From assembly GCA_014607495.2 (NCBI GenBank), contig CP053170.1, positions 5,952,001 through 6,016,000 of the forward strand: a stretch of DNA of 64,000 nucleotides. The letters are read 5' to 3'. This DNA comes from Carposina sasakii (taxonomy: Eukaryota > Arthropoda > Insecta > Lepidoptera > Carposinidae). Numbering within the stretch: position 1 is the first letter of the stretch; each line of letters opens with the position of its first letter. The notes beneath the pieces are model-generated. The model had not been told where the DNA came from. It searched no databases and saw nothing but the letters and a program-made list of their open reading frames with translations. Below are positions 31,870 to 43,997 of this stretch, piece by piece. A program made the translations under genes and the position numbers.

Positions 31870-34510
31870 TCTACCGAGTTTTAGAGAAAGGCAGCATCAA
31901 ATTTATCCTTCCGTTAGACTAGATGACCATTGGAAAAAACGGCTCTAAAATAAGTAAAATAAATACAAAATGTAACCAAGCAAACGGTTGGTCTCGAATT
32001 AAAGACACATCCTTTCGATGCCACGATCTTGATCATGTTTAATCATTAAAAAAGAAGTAACGATCAAAGTACCGGCGCAGGAGTTATGAGATACCAGATG
32101 TTGCCAACATTTTGTTTGAATACTTGACCGCAACTTATTACTGCGATATTTATTATTTTTATTTTTTTAGTTATTTCGTTCTATTTGTAAGTTTTTATCA
32201 TAATAGATAGAGTTCATGACACTTTGTACGTAGCCAATCGTGGCAAAGATGAAATAATAGGTTGTGCAAATAATGGTCATAAATAAAATTATGTAGGTAC
32301 CTTACCTATTTATTAATAAGAATCAATAAAAAATAACTTATTATTTACATTGAAATAATAACTCCTTTGAAATCCTATAATCCAGAACATAATGCATTTA
32401 TCTCAGAACCTAAGTTTGTCCACCCCTACAGTAGCACCTGCGCGTGCGCACGCGCTGCCGCCCGTATCCCTTCTTCCTGCATCCGGGGAGTTGTCTCCCT
32501 TTGTTCCAACTGTCAGTACTTCCCACCTTTACGTTCGTATTACCTGACCCAAATGAACAGGGAGACTAGTTTAATCGATTTTATCAAATACTTACATAAA
32601 ATGGTTTGTGATGCTTTTAAGTATTTTCCTACTTTAACAAACTGTCACAATATTTTTTGACATCCTTGAAGCAGGTTCAGAGTTTTGAAATTTTATTTCA
32701 TGTTCAGAAAAAGAAGAAATATATATATGTAAATCGAATTGAAATGACACGAATTACTAAAGTTCCTATGCCATTTTTTCCTACAAAGGGATGTTCACTG
32801 AATTCTGACAAGTTACTTATCGTTACGGTAAACATTATCATTATCATTAACGAAGCACTTGTCCTGAGGTACTGGATTTGTATCAAAACTGCACTAGATT
32901 GTGAGATCGCCCACTATTCATTTGTTTAAGATTTTTTGAGATGAAACAACTTCTGTAGTCAAGTTGTTATTATTTTATCAATTATGGCATGCAATACACC
33001 AAGATGTGTATTAAATAGAGGTTCTGTTTGTGCATTGGCGACCTCGGTAGCGGTACGTCCCCATATTTTTCAGCAATGAGCTTTAACCGTCGTTCCATCA
33101 ACTTAAATACCTTCGCCAAATCCGTTGGCCAACGGTCACCACTGTCCAGAACTGTATCAAAAGCAAACTACACAATAGCGAATCATTAAAAAGAGACCAC
33201 CTCTTTGTCTACCGACTTTCCCATCAAGGACACCTTTGTCCGGACGTTACAGTTTTGCAAAGAACTAGAACGTTCACACGCTCGCAAAAATTTCTATCGA
33301 TAGACAACCGTCCGAAATAAGATTTGAATAGATTCCAAACAATAAAATAGATTCGCGAAAGGGATTACAAATAATGCCTTGTAAGAAAGGGGTGGCGATC
33401 AAAGAAAAGGTCAGTTGGGTCATCTCGGGCACCGGATTGACCCCATCACTCACGCTGCAGTGATTTTGGGTTGTTTAGAATGGCATAAGGGTTGGATCTG
33501 ACCCCTTTTTCGTGGGGTCAGCACGGGTTGGCTACCTGAGCCGGCCGGTCAAGCTGACCCTGCCCAAAGAATGGACAATTAAAACGAGATCGCCGTATCA
33601 ACGGTTGTGTACACCTGAAATCGCGATAACCTTTCGCGATTTATGCCTTGTACTAAACGGCAATTTGCTGAGCATTTGATACTTTCTAATCTGATCTACG
33701 ATCAAGTTTTTGAAAAATCTTTTTTATTTATTTTTAATTGTGGATGTTTTACTAACGGTCTTCCAAATACAGCTTAGTTAGTGTAGTAACGTCTAATTTG
33801 TGACAAATAACGGTCGAAAACGCCACAATAACCTATATACTCCTATACAATACGAGTCCATTATAAAATATTAAAATCACATAAACACATGCCGAAGGCG
33901 AATCCGTTGCCTGGACAATGCAAAAAATGGAGCATAGAAAATAGTTTCCCATAAAAAGGCGAAAGGGTTTAGCCATAGACAAGCGTCTTTGTTGTGGATA
34001 GTGGGAAATTTTGCGCAGTTTCAAAGGGCTCTATGAATAAATAGGTCAGTTAGGACCCGAAGAGACAGGGCCCATTGTTGCAGGTTGCATCGCAGGGCTA
34101 TGCGAATTAGTTGCAGCGGACAAAGGGCATCTTTGTTGCCCTGAGATGCTCTCGGACAATAGAAAAAAATGCGGTAGATTGATTTGCATTGTACCTCGGA
34201 CGTTGGCTATTGAAGGGTTGAGACATATTTGTTCGTTAGATAATAGATTTGATTGTAAGATGCTGGGAGCAAATAACGGAAGAGTTTCAACGTCAATGTA
34301 TATGTTTATTTGTTACAATCACTTGGGAATTTGATATTAGTAAGTTGATAATCGATCATGGATATGGTGAAACATGATCCTTTTTCAACTTTTGTATGAA
34401 AACAAGACAGCTTATAACCATTAAATAAAATTAGATATAGATTATTGTAATCGGGGTTGAAAATATATATAGCCAAGGTGCAAAGCAAATATGAAACTGG
34501 TACCTATACC
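31870..34510. other. Repeat-poor intergenic stretch
   Basis: It has fewer recognisable repeats than its surroundings. It contains a GC-rich patch with TGCGCGTGCGCACGCGC (32438), a TATCGATA motif (33296-33303) and a compositionally balanced block at 33000-34200. Open frames at 32367-32660 and 32657-32929 have no motif. It is possible non-coding regulatory DNA. Confidence 0.35.
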
Positions 34511-34826
34511 TACAGAATGATTTTTGGTCGTCAACGTTCCCGAAAACTACGGAATCTCCTCACCATCACGATCATTTTTCTCCATGGAAGCATACCTGGG
34601 AAGTGTCTGGTTTCCAAAATATTAGGGTCCAAAGTTGAGTAAATAGACTGCGTTTTTCTGCATAAATGTACATTGACGCGTGTAGCAAGATTTTTTCACG
34701 AGAAATAATTAATATCTGTCTATGAAAAAACTAGCATAAATTTCGCCCTATAAAGTAATAATTTTTTTTTTCAAAAAAAATTATAGAGTGCGTACCCTTA
34801 AGAGTGGCAACGAAAAACATCCTGTA
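34511..34826 (-). mobile_element. MITE family A, copy 7
   Basis: TACAGAATGATTTTTGGTCG to CAACGAAAAACATCCTGTA with a deletion of the ACACTGGACACTATAAATT segment. Confidence 0.88.
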
Positions 34827-34983
34827 TAATATAATATCGCTTGTTTCCAATTTAAGTAGGTAAGTATTTCAAATATTATTTACTCAACTCAACAAATTAT
34901 TAAGTACATAATGATCATGATGACCTTATTTAGTTATTAAATAACTAAAGAGGTAAGTACCTACAGATATAGGCTCTATAAAA

Positions 34984-35298
34984 TCTATACATATAATAAT
35001 AATGTAACGGATTGCTGTCTGTACATGGAAGATATATGAGAAAAAATATTATAGGAGACCTTTATTAACGCAATAGTACAATGATTTTTGGAATTTTGTC
35101 TGTTTGTCTGTGCGTTTGTACAGGCTAATCTCAGAAACGGCTGAACCGATTTCGATGCAGTTTTCAGGAATATATTGTTACAGGTCCCACTTAACGTATA
35201 GGCTACTTTTTATCACGGGAAAATGTTTTTATCCCGGATAATTTCGACATTTTGTTTTTTCTGTAGTCCACGCGGACGGAGTCGCGGGCGTCCACTAG
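34984..35298 (+). mobile_element. Lep1-like non-autonomous Helitron
   Basis: It starts TCTATACATATAATAA and ends GTCGCGGGCGTCCACTAG before T. It is opposite in orientation to the copy at 20078-20423, with the same inner sequence (GGCTGAACCGATTTCGATGC). Confidence 0.78.
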
Positions 35299-35299
35299 T

Positions 35300-36542
35300 T
35301 TAAAATATATAACAAACAAGTCGTCGCACTTAGGTTGGTAATTTATATGTGGCACATTATTATAATAAATATGAATGAAAAAAAAAAGAATCAAATAGAA
35401 TTTAATTTTATCGGCATCTAAGCAGATTCTTACCAGAATCTTAACGGTATATTTAAATAACAGTTTCAATTAATACGACCAAGAATAAAGTAAATAAAAA
35501 ACTTCATTTCTGTTTCCCCAACAATTCCAAAACATACGTACATGAAGTCGACCCAAGGTGCAAAACGATGACCCCAATTGTTCGACCAAACAAAAACAAT
35601 CTAAAACAAACTGTGTTTATAAAACGAAAAGATAGCATTTCCTTCACTATCAGGGTCGTTAATATCCACCTACAAGGTGTTATCGTTCAGAGTTGGCTCA
35701 ACGTTGTATTTATTGGAAAAGTAACTTTATCCTTCGAAGTTTCAGTTGTTTTTTGTTTGGTCTGGATTTGTTTACGTGTTCCTCTTATCACCCACCGGGT
35801 TTTATCACCAGGCAGATGTATTGAAGAATAACTGATAAATCGATTTTGGATGTAATTGTTTGATTAAAAAAAAACACTCGGACGAATCTAATTGGATTTT
35901 TTGATTCTCTAATCCGAATCAGTCCTCTTAGTGTGCAGGTTTAGTCTACTTACTTACTACTTGTGCTGTGACGTATGTAGGCTTAGGTGGATTGATTAGG
36001 TGCAATAAAAAATTGAGTGATACCTAAGTACCCGAGGAGAGTTGGCGTCTCAGGCAGGCAGTATAGACGTCCGTAAAAACAAATGCCAATTCCTTCGTAG
36101 GTAATTTCAAATTCGAAAGAAAATTCTTTCTTATAAATTTATTCTTTGTCTTTATCTTTATATAAACGTCTATATCTTATGCTTGATCAATATCAACACT
36201 TTTCAACATGTTAAGTTGTAATTAAGTAAATTAGCAGAAATGCTAAGTTAAATTTTCAAATACTACTTCTATTTCTACTAATACTATAGCACAAGTATCT
36301 AAACTTCTTAGTAGCCATTCACATTAATGTCACTAGCGAAGGTACTCTCCACATCATTACTCTCCTATTTTCTGGGAAGCAGTGAGTCAGTGCGAGAACG
36401 AGATGCTGAGGTCTTTCCCATGGAAACAGTACCTATGATGGTACTTGTCGGAGTAATTAACCATGCCGAAAAGTATAGACGCCTTATATCTAAATCGATG
36501 AGACAAATGTTGGAAAATAGAAGTGGATGAAGATATTGATAA
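35300..36542. other. Intergenic with one possible small coding frame
   Basis: A 67-codon frame at 36327-36530 begins MSLAKVLSTSLLSYFLGSSE (signal-peptide-like) and continues VRERDAEVFPMETVPMMV. No family recognised and no splice partner seen; I would not call it a gene without expression data. Confidence 0.25.
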
Positions 36543-36665
36543 CTAGTGGACGCCCGCGACTCCGTCTGTGTGGACTGTAGAAAAAACAAAATGTCGAAAT
36601 TATCCGGAATAAAATCATTTTTCCGGGATAAAAAGTAGCTTATATGTTAAGTGAGATCTGTCACA
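36543..36665 (-). mobile_element. Truncated Lep1-like Helitron
   Basis: CTAGTGGACGCCCGCGACTC end and CCGGGATAAAAAGTAGC body are present; the sequence is cut off where MITE family A copy 8 begins. Confidence 0.65.
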
Positions 36666-36670
36666 ATAGA

Positions 36671-37055
36671 GGGTGATTTTTGGTCGTCAACATTCCCGAA
36701 AACTACGGAATCTCCTCATCATCACGATCATTTTTCTCCATGGAAGCATACCTGGGAAGTGTCTGCTTTCCAAAATATTAGGGTCCAAAGTTGAGTAAAT
36801 AGACTGCGTTTTTCTGCATAAATGCACTTAGACGCGCGTAGCAAAACTTTTTCACGATAAATAATTAATATCTGTCTATGAAAAAACTAGCATAAATACT
36901 GGACACTATAAATTTTGCCCGGTCAAGGAATAAAAAAATATATATATGGAAATTTACTACGTTTCCCAGCATTTTTTGGGCATAAACTTAGTTTATTTGA
37001 TGTATAGAGTACGTACTTAACTCGTTAAGGGTGGCAACGAAAAAAACATTCTGTA
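36671..37055 (-). mobile_element. MITE family A, copy 8
   Basis: GGGTGATTTTTGGTCGTCAA to AAAAAACATTCTGTA. It abuts the truncated Helitron. Confidence 0.85.
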
Positions 37056-38790
37056 TAATAAAATTGTAACAGATCGATGTTTAGATAGATTAAACTAAAG
37101 TATCGGTCGAAGTAGCTTAGCAAGATGAGAATAATAATAACCTAATAGAGAAAACATACAAGAAAATCTAGGAACTTGAGTCTTTCTGAGGTCATTAACT
37201 ATCTTATATAAATAATACGAACCCTTTTATTTATGTAATACTATTAGTAGAATTAAGATTTTAATGTCATAATTGCTCTTGTTTTTGTTAAACTGTACAT
37301 AATGTGACGCATAAGGAGAGCAAAATATCTAAAATAAGTTCTTATCTCATGGGAACATTCGTTAGCAAATTCCTGCAATTATTGTCCAACAATGCATTTA
37401 GCATCCGGGCTATTAATATCATAACATGCAAAGACCCTTTCATGGCAGCATCTGTGTTTGTCCATCCCTTCACAATGACCTTAGAAATCTTTAATCGTCT
37501 AACACCCCAATATGACCGGGTCAAATGGTCCCATCACGTACGTTATCACAAACTTATCTGTGACACCGATGACGTCGCTACAATCTATGTAATCCATTCA
37601 ATTTAAAAAAGGAAATTTAATTTCTTCCTCGAATGATGCAAGTTTGTGGCATTCAAAAAGATTCTATTCTTCTGGCAAAAAAAAAAAACAAAAGGCCGAT
37701 TGTCAAACGGTGTTGGAGAAAAAAGGATTTAAGCTTCCGGAACCGGGTTGAAACCAGTTTTAAGTAAACCGCCATCTCATAATACTTTGTTTATGGTAAT
37801 TTAGTATTTTATTGTGCAGGGGATGCATTTGTGAGGGATGCTGTAGATTAGTGGTCGTGTTTTGAAATCTTGATGGGCGATTTAGATTGTATCTACTGTT
37901 GCTACGTTTTGTAGCGATTATGTTTTTAGGCATATCCTTTCATAAACTTAAATATGTAGGTAGGTATGTGATATTATTATATTTAAGTATAGTAAAAGTA
38001 CAAGTGCTTTAAATTATTAAAATCATTAAGCGAGTTTGAGCGATTTCGCATGTTCGTTGTAGCTAGTCAATATCACAACTTTTTAGCTATTTTTAATTTC
38101 AATGGTTTGAGAAATTGGCCAATCTCAATATCTTGCATGTCTATCTTGAAAACCGTCTTCCTATTGCACAAGACCCGTATGACCACATGTAATCAATCAT
38201 AGACCGTTCTTTTATATTCTTTCTATTCCGTCACCCTTTAAGCTTCTATGCAAATATTCGCAATTAAACTTCGCAGGTATCCCTAACGGTCTTTGCAAAT
38301 CTTTTGTTGAGGCGACTACAGCTGGACTTGGCTTTGTATGAAATTAACGTTTAATCTATCCGTAGTAAAATATTATATTTGAATAAACTGTGTATTAGGA
38401 TATTTATTTGTTTTTGAAATTTCGAAAGACCTATAAGTAAATGACATTGTTACTGTACCTATGGTGTTTGTGCACGCTAATCTCAGAAACGTACTAACCG
38501 ATTTGAATGCAGTTTTCTGGGATATATTGGCATCACTTAATATTTAAACAAACTATGCTACAAAAGATCGCATCTTTAACTAGAAGACCCTCAGCAGCTT
38601 AACTCAAAATATCCTGTTAGAATCTGATCAATTAGAGTTATTATAACGTTGAAATTATTATTATTGAGAGTGGTTTCTGTGGTATCAGATGAACACAAAC
38701 GCAGTTATATCACAAGTAGATAAATAATCGATTCCCATTCTAATTATCTTTCGCCAATTATTTCGCTAACCAAATTATCTCCAGAAAAAA
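37056..38790. other. Intergenic upstream of the 38.8-kb gene
   Basis: A 100-codon plus-strand frame (37304-37606) overlaps a minus-strand one; neither has recognised motifs. A Helitron-like fragment (CTAATCTCAGAAACGTACTA) lies near 38470-38560. Confidence 0.4.
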
Positions 38791-38834
38791 TTATAACCAA
38801 GCAATTAACAACTCAAGTTCAGTTCATAATCGCA
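38791..38834 (+). promoter_or_regulatory. Probable core promoter and 5' UTR of the 335-aa gene
   Basis: A TATA-like TTATAACC (38791) lies ~28 bp upstream of TCAGTT (38819), matching the arthropod initiator TCAGT, with the ATG 16 bp further. Confidence 0.4.
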
Positions 38835-40380
38835 ATGTTTTCAGCGATAACATACGTATTGTTTCTTTATTTACACACAGTTTTGAGTGTAGTGCTGGAG
38901 CCAGAAATTAGTAATAGTGATATACTTTCAAGCTATAGGGAGGATGAACCCCCCAGACCTTTAAGAAGCAGTGACAGATTAATACATGAATCCAATGACC
39001 GGGAACCTAGAAGTAGTAAGAATTTATTTGATGACTACGATAAACCTACAATGAACATTAATGATTCCGGAGAACCTTCGATAGATAAGGTGTTAATACA
39101 ACAGACCGTTAAATCTACAGACAATAATGATTTATTATTACCAGGACCTGAGAGTCTTCCCAGACTGAATGAGAGGTTACTGCATGATCCCGTCAGACCT
39201 TCAAGATATAGTCTTCCTCAAGAAAATAGCGACGCATTAATACAAGAGCCCAAAACTATTGGCGGCTCACCACTGGAAACAGTTAAACATTCAAACTATT
39301 TTAATTTCAAACAAGATTTCGTAACACCTTCAAGTAATAATGATCATTTAGTATTGGACAAAGATGACAACTTAAACATAAACTATAATCAAGTAGTAGA
39401 TATTTTAACAGACACAATCATACGTAACGCTAGTGGAATAGTAAAGATGGAAGACGAAGAAGTAGATTTCTTTAACGACAAAGTGAATAAACGATACATG
39501 ATAGTAGATCCGAGGCAGCAAGATGATCTGCCGGATACTCGAAGAAGACATAACATCAAAGTAAGAATTAAGTAAATCTCTACTAAACTAAAAATAAACT
39601 ATACAGTAACATCGAGGCTTGTGTTGATCTTGATAAAATGGATTATAAAGATTTTTAAAATTAAATATGCAAAATAATATTTTTGCACATTTACTTTAAA
39701 AAATCTTATTTATGCCAAAAATTGTGTTTTTTGGTCGTCACCGTTCCCGAAAACTACGGAATCTCATCATCACGATCATTTTTTTGTTCATGGAAGCATA
39801 CCTGGAAAGTGTCTGGTTCCCAAGATATTAGGGTCCAAAGTTAAGAGAAATAATTCATATCTGACTATGAAAAATCTAGCATAAACACTGGATACTATAA
39901 ATTTCACCCGATGAAATATATATATTTTTTAATTTACCTCGTTTCTCAGCATTTTTTTGGCATAAACATACTCTATTTGATGTATAGAGTACGTACCCAT
40001 CGTTAAGGGCGGCAACGAAAAAACATCCTGTATAAATAAATCATGAAATGAGATGATAATAGTACCTACTTAGGAAACACATCCCCTTTGTTTTACAGAG
40101 AATTCTCTACATACCTATAAGTCAAGACAATCGACCAATACGCCGGCATTTAAGAAGAGCTAGAAGATCACTCACTCCGGATAGTAAAGTAAAGGATATG
40201 ATACAAGCTGCAGCTCAGAAGACGGAAGATATACTATCACGAACTATCCGACACATTATGGATTTGATACCTGGCCATGATAAAAATAATCCTACGTCTA
40301 GTCTCACGTTTAAGCCTAGGCCTAAGCCTGATCTTACGCCGAAGCCTAATCGTACGCCTAAGTCTAAGCAATCTGGCTGA
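38835..40380 (+). CDS. Secreted protein, 335 aa, unrecognised family (2 exons)
   Basis: Exons are 38835-39560 (242 codons, phase 0, donor AAA|gtaaga) and 40099-40380 (acceptor TTGTTTTACAG). Without splicing the frame would stop five codons into the intron. The product starts with a signal peptide (MFSAITYVLFLYLHTVLSVV), then a long acidic, asparagine- and serine-rich, low-complexity region with repeated RPLRSSDRL/RPSRYSL-like pieces, and a basic segment around the junction (RRRHNIK|RILYIP...RRHLRRARRS) with possible dibasic cleavage sites. It ends in a proline-lysine repeat (KPRPKPDLTPKPNRTPKSK). No cysteine-rich or catalytic domain is seen, so the protein is probably secreted and disordered. 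The intron contains MITE family A copy 9. A polyadenylation signal AATAAA is at 40582. Function unknown. Confidence 0.8.
39724..40032 (-). mobile_element. MITE family A, copy 9, in the intron of the 335-aa gene
   Basis: TTTTTTGGTCGTCACCGTTC to GGCAACGAAAAAACATCCTG with an internal deletion that removes the GACTGCGTTTTTCTGC segment. It ends 67 nt before the acceptor. Confidence 0.85.
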
Positions 40381-40581
40381 CTTAAGATATAATTATGTAT
40401 ACCTATATAAGTAACCAATGTAAAATTTACAAAATCTAAAATTGCCCTCCCCATATATTTTGTTCTTGTCGCGATATCAATACTCAGACTATAAGTCGCC
40501 TTTGGGCATTTCGCTGTTGTATCCTAAATTTTATTTATCAAAATGTGAGTATTAGTAATATTGTAATGTTAGTAATTTGTG

Positions 40582-40587
40582 AATAAA
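40582..40587 (+). terminator. Polyadenylation signal
   Basis: AATAAA ~200 bp after the stop codon of the 335-aa gene. Confidence 0.5.
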
Positions 40588-41214
40588 AAGATTATTTTAG
40601 TATCTTTGATATACTCGTAAATTATACAAATGATTATTTCCGAAAAAAATACCGCATAGTCAATAATAATTCGTCATGGTGGACTACAAAATTTCTTTAC
40701 AGAATCTTATACTCATTTTGTGAATGGTCAGTGGTCACTCCCATGTTATTTGATCCCCGAATTGTACATTAGATTTGCTTGACCCTTGATATAAAGAGAA
40801 ATTTGACCAGGGTCGGCTGGACCAATACTGGACAAAGAAGCCGAAGGGATATTGGTACCTACATTAGTTGGGGTCATATTCACCCTTTGATAATAAACGT
40901 AGGGTTAATTTCGATGTTTCTTTGGACCGTCATCTTAAATGTTTACAAGGGATGTTTTTTTAATAAGCTTGTATTGTGATCTTTGTGTTAAAATATCAGT
41001 GTGTATTATTTATGGTTTTAATATTATGCAGTTTTGTATTGTGATTGTTGTGTATTACTTTCGTAATGGCTTACCAGTTACAAAATTAGCTAAAGGTGAT
41101 ACTCGTAGGTAGGTACAGATACCTAGATGAAAAAGTTTTATGTATACTTATAAAGTTATATTCAATTTTAGCTTAAATACTGAAGAATTAAGAGATATTT
41201 ATTTTGTTATATCA

Positions 41215-41475
41215 TCATCCTATTGCAGTCCACTGCTGGACGAAGCCTCCCCCAGGGCACGCCACAAGACTGCCATGGGGGATATTTGCCCATTGGCACC
41301 ACGCTGGGCAGGCGGGTTGGTGACCGCAGTTTGTATTTTGGACTAAGTATGTTGTCAACACGGGAGGTGCTGCTGCCCACCTCCGGGAACCTTAATCGCG
41401 GGGCACGATACCCACGGGCAGACATGGGGCGGTTGGTACGAATTCTACTCTGCCGGCACCACGCGGCCAATTTTG
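41215..41475 (+). repeat. Repeat family D (SINE-like)
   Basis: TTGCAGTCCACTGCTGGACG, then ACGCTGGGCAGGCGGGTTGG and TCTACTCTGCCGGCACCACG. Two reverse-orientation copies are at 52345-52640 and 58309-58535, ending in GAAGAAGAAG-type tails. Confidence 0.75.
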
Positions 41476-41479
41476 TAAT

Positions 41480-43980
41480 AGACCGGTTTAAAAAAAGGCA
41501 GGTTATACGTTCCTGATTAGACTTAATAACAGTCCAGTTCCAGACTTAATAAAATTTTACTGGTACTATACGAGAATTTCCTTGTCAGTAAGTAATTAAT
41601 AAAATGAATGAGGTGACTAACTAGACAGAACCAAGAGGTTTATAACGTCTGCATAATTTTTTTATAAAAATGAGGCAGAAGTGGTGAACCTACCTAGATA
41701 CCGCATATACTTTTAGATCGACAGATGACTGTTTTAATGCAACTACGCAATGCATTTACTATTTAGGTAAGGAAAATTTGATAATTTTATATAACCTTTG
41801 ATAACTTTTGAATATTCGGTAAAGTAGTAATGTATATTATATCATATAAGTAGATACCTGCGCTATCGCATTGGACTAATGTCTGTAATGATGGTGAGAA
41901 GGGAGAAATAAATAAATAAATATCGAGGTCAAAACGGATCTAGGACCAAACTAATCTGATAATGTATATTCAGATATAGAGACTATTAAAGATAACCAAT
42001 CTCATTATTTCCGACGCTCTCTTCCCCCATTACTGTCTGCAAACAGAAACGAAACAAAAGCGATAAAACTCCCCGTTCTCGGGTAAAAATGTTAAAATGC
42101 CCACATTTATCTGGCTTTTAACTGCACATAAAGAGAGGTTCTCCCCGCCGCCGTGAGCAAATCGATATGCAAGTTAAATGTACTGCTGACACCATGGCTT
42201 CGAGATACCTGTGGATACAAAGATTCCCTTTTTGTTTGGGAATATTTGGTAAGTTTTGATATTAGAGCATGACTTAAATTATTTTGAAACATAAATCGAA
42301 AAATAGTATCAGTAAGATATTTTTAGTAAAAAAAGCAGATAATCACTGAATTTGGAATTCCCTTGGGCCGTTTTGTGGCTTTAACAATGTACCATTATTT
42401 ATATACCTACCATTTAAGTTCGTCACCGAAATATTTCCTATTATATGAACCCTTAATTTTGCAAGCTCGACTCAAGCTATTGGAAGTTATGTATGTTAAT
42501 ACGAAACGATGTTACATTGCTTAGAGATATAATATAACTCTATAACAAAATAATCTTATTCTGATGGGGCGCCTTCGGGCAAAGCCTGTTTAATGTTGCT
42601 ACCCAACTAGACGACATCTCTAGGTAAAACCATAGGCCAACTAAAGCAGATAAGTTCCGGCCTCCACCCTCACAACTCGTGGCCACCCTACACCACCCTC
42701 TGTCAGGTGAGTCGTGAGTCACACGACTATCTGCATGCGCCTGTGTGTGGGAGTGTCTCTGTGTGTGTTCGAGACTCGCTGGCGACGTCTGGTTGAGCAG
42801 GGTCTATGTGAATTGATCATTCAATCTTGATCCAAAATGCAAGGTTTAGCGTTCTGGAGCTAAACATATGCTTATCTACGTCACTGTGTAATTGATACCT
42901 AATTCTAATGAAATTGGATAGACAAGCGCAGGATTTTGTCACTTACGTTAGCTCCTATCTTGTAAGATTGGAACCCAACGCTTAATCAAACGAAATGTCT
43001 GATTTTGTATATAAGTTGCTAATAAATGGCCTAAGAATTATAAAGTTACTTTTCTGTTGTAATGTATTATTTTTATAAAACCGTAAGCATGTGCTTGGTA
43101 CACAAGCTTGGACAAACGTCCACAGGATTCGAGCTGTGAAACGGTCAAGCTTCTAAGTTTACCACTACTATGTAGTACGTACTATTAGTTACCTATTCAG
43201 TAGCACTACCACTGGGTGTGTTTAAATTTAAAACCCCTCGATAATTCTAGATAGACTAATGATCAATTCGAAGCAACCTCACTAAACCAGCGGCCAGCAG
43301 TTTGTTAATATTTCAGCTACACGCGCCTCTCGGGGGAGAGTTCACACACTGCAGATACGCAACGGCAACGGTGTAGCCGCGCCTTTAGGGCTTTGACCCT
43401 TTGCTTTACATCATTGAAAAAAAACCTGTACGGCATTATTTAGCAAAAAAAGCAACTTGTAGAACCTAGGTTAAGACTTAAGGCGAAAAAAACAAGGTGT
43501 GGCACTCCGGAATTAGACACATGTGGTCGTCACAACCCAATTATTCCTTTGTCTAAAAAACATGATGCAATTGGAATAAGTAGGCTTAAGATTTCCGGAT
43601 TGTGATCATATTTCGGATTGCCATACCATGATTGTAATAAGATGGTTAGAAACAATCACCAATATGGGGTTTATTTTAATGTGCATGTGGATTGAGGGCC
43701 CATATATGTATGTATGTACTAAAAGACCTTAAAACTTTTCTTAGGATTTAGTGCACATTCTAAAATAATTGTGCAGTTAGTATGGGAATTTGTGCTTATC
43801 AATAAAGCGAGTTATAGGATAAAATGTCGGGCCCTCAGACCGCATATGTCGTTCTAACTAAGCATAGTTTCGAAACCTTTTAGTACACATGCACATTAAT
43901 CTATGAGCCACTGTAATAGAATTCGTTCAACATTGGAAGGACTGATTAAAAATTTCATCCTTGATTATGACTCTACAAGA
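41480..43980. other. Intergenic, no gene seen
   Basis: AT-rich DNA with a GC-richer part at 42560-42780. Short open frames at 42107-42292 and 42540-42722 have no support. Confidence 0.4.
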
Positions 43981-43997
43981 CCACTTTATAATCAGCT

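Noticed and set aside
40215..40454. Minus-strand 79-codon frame with GLG repeats
   Set aside because: It is the antisense of the proline-lysine repeat tail of the 335-aa secreted protein.
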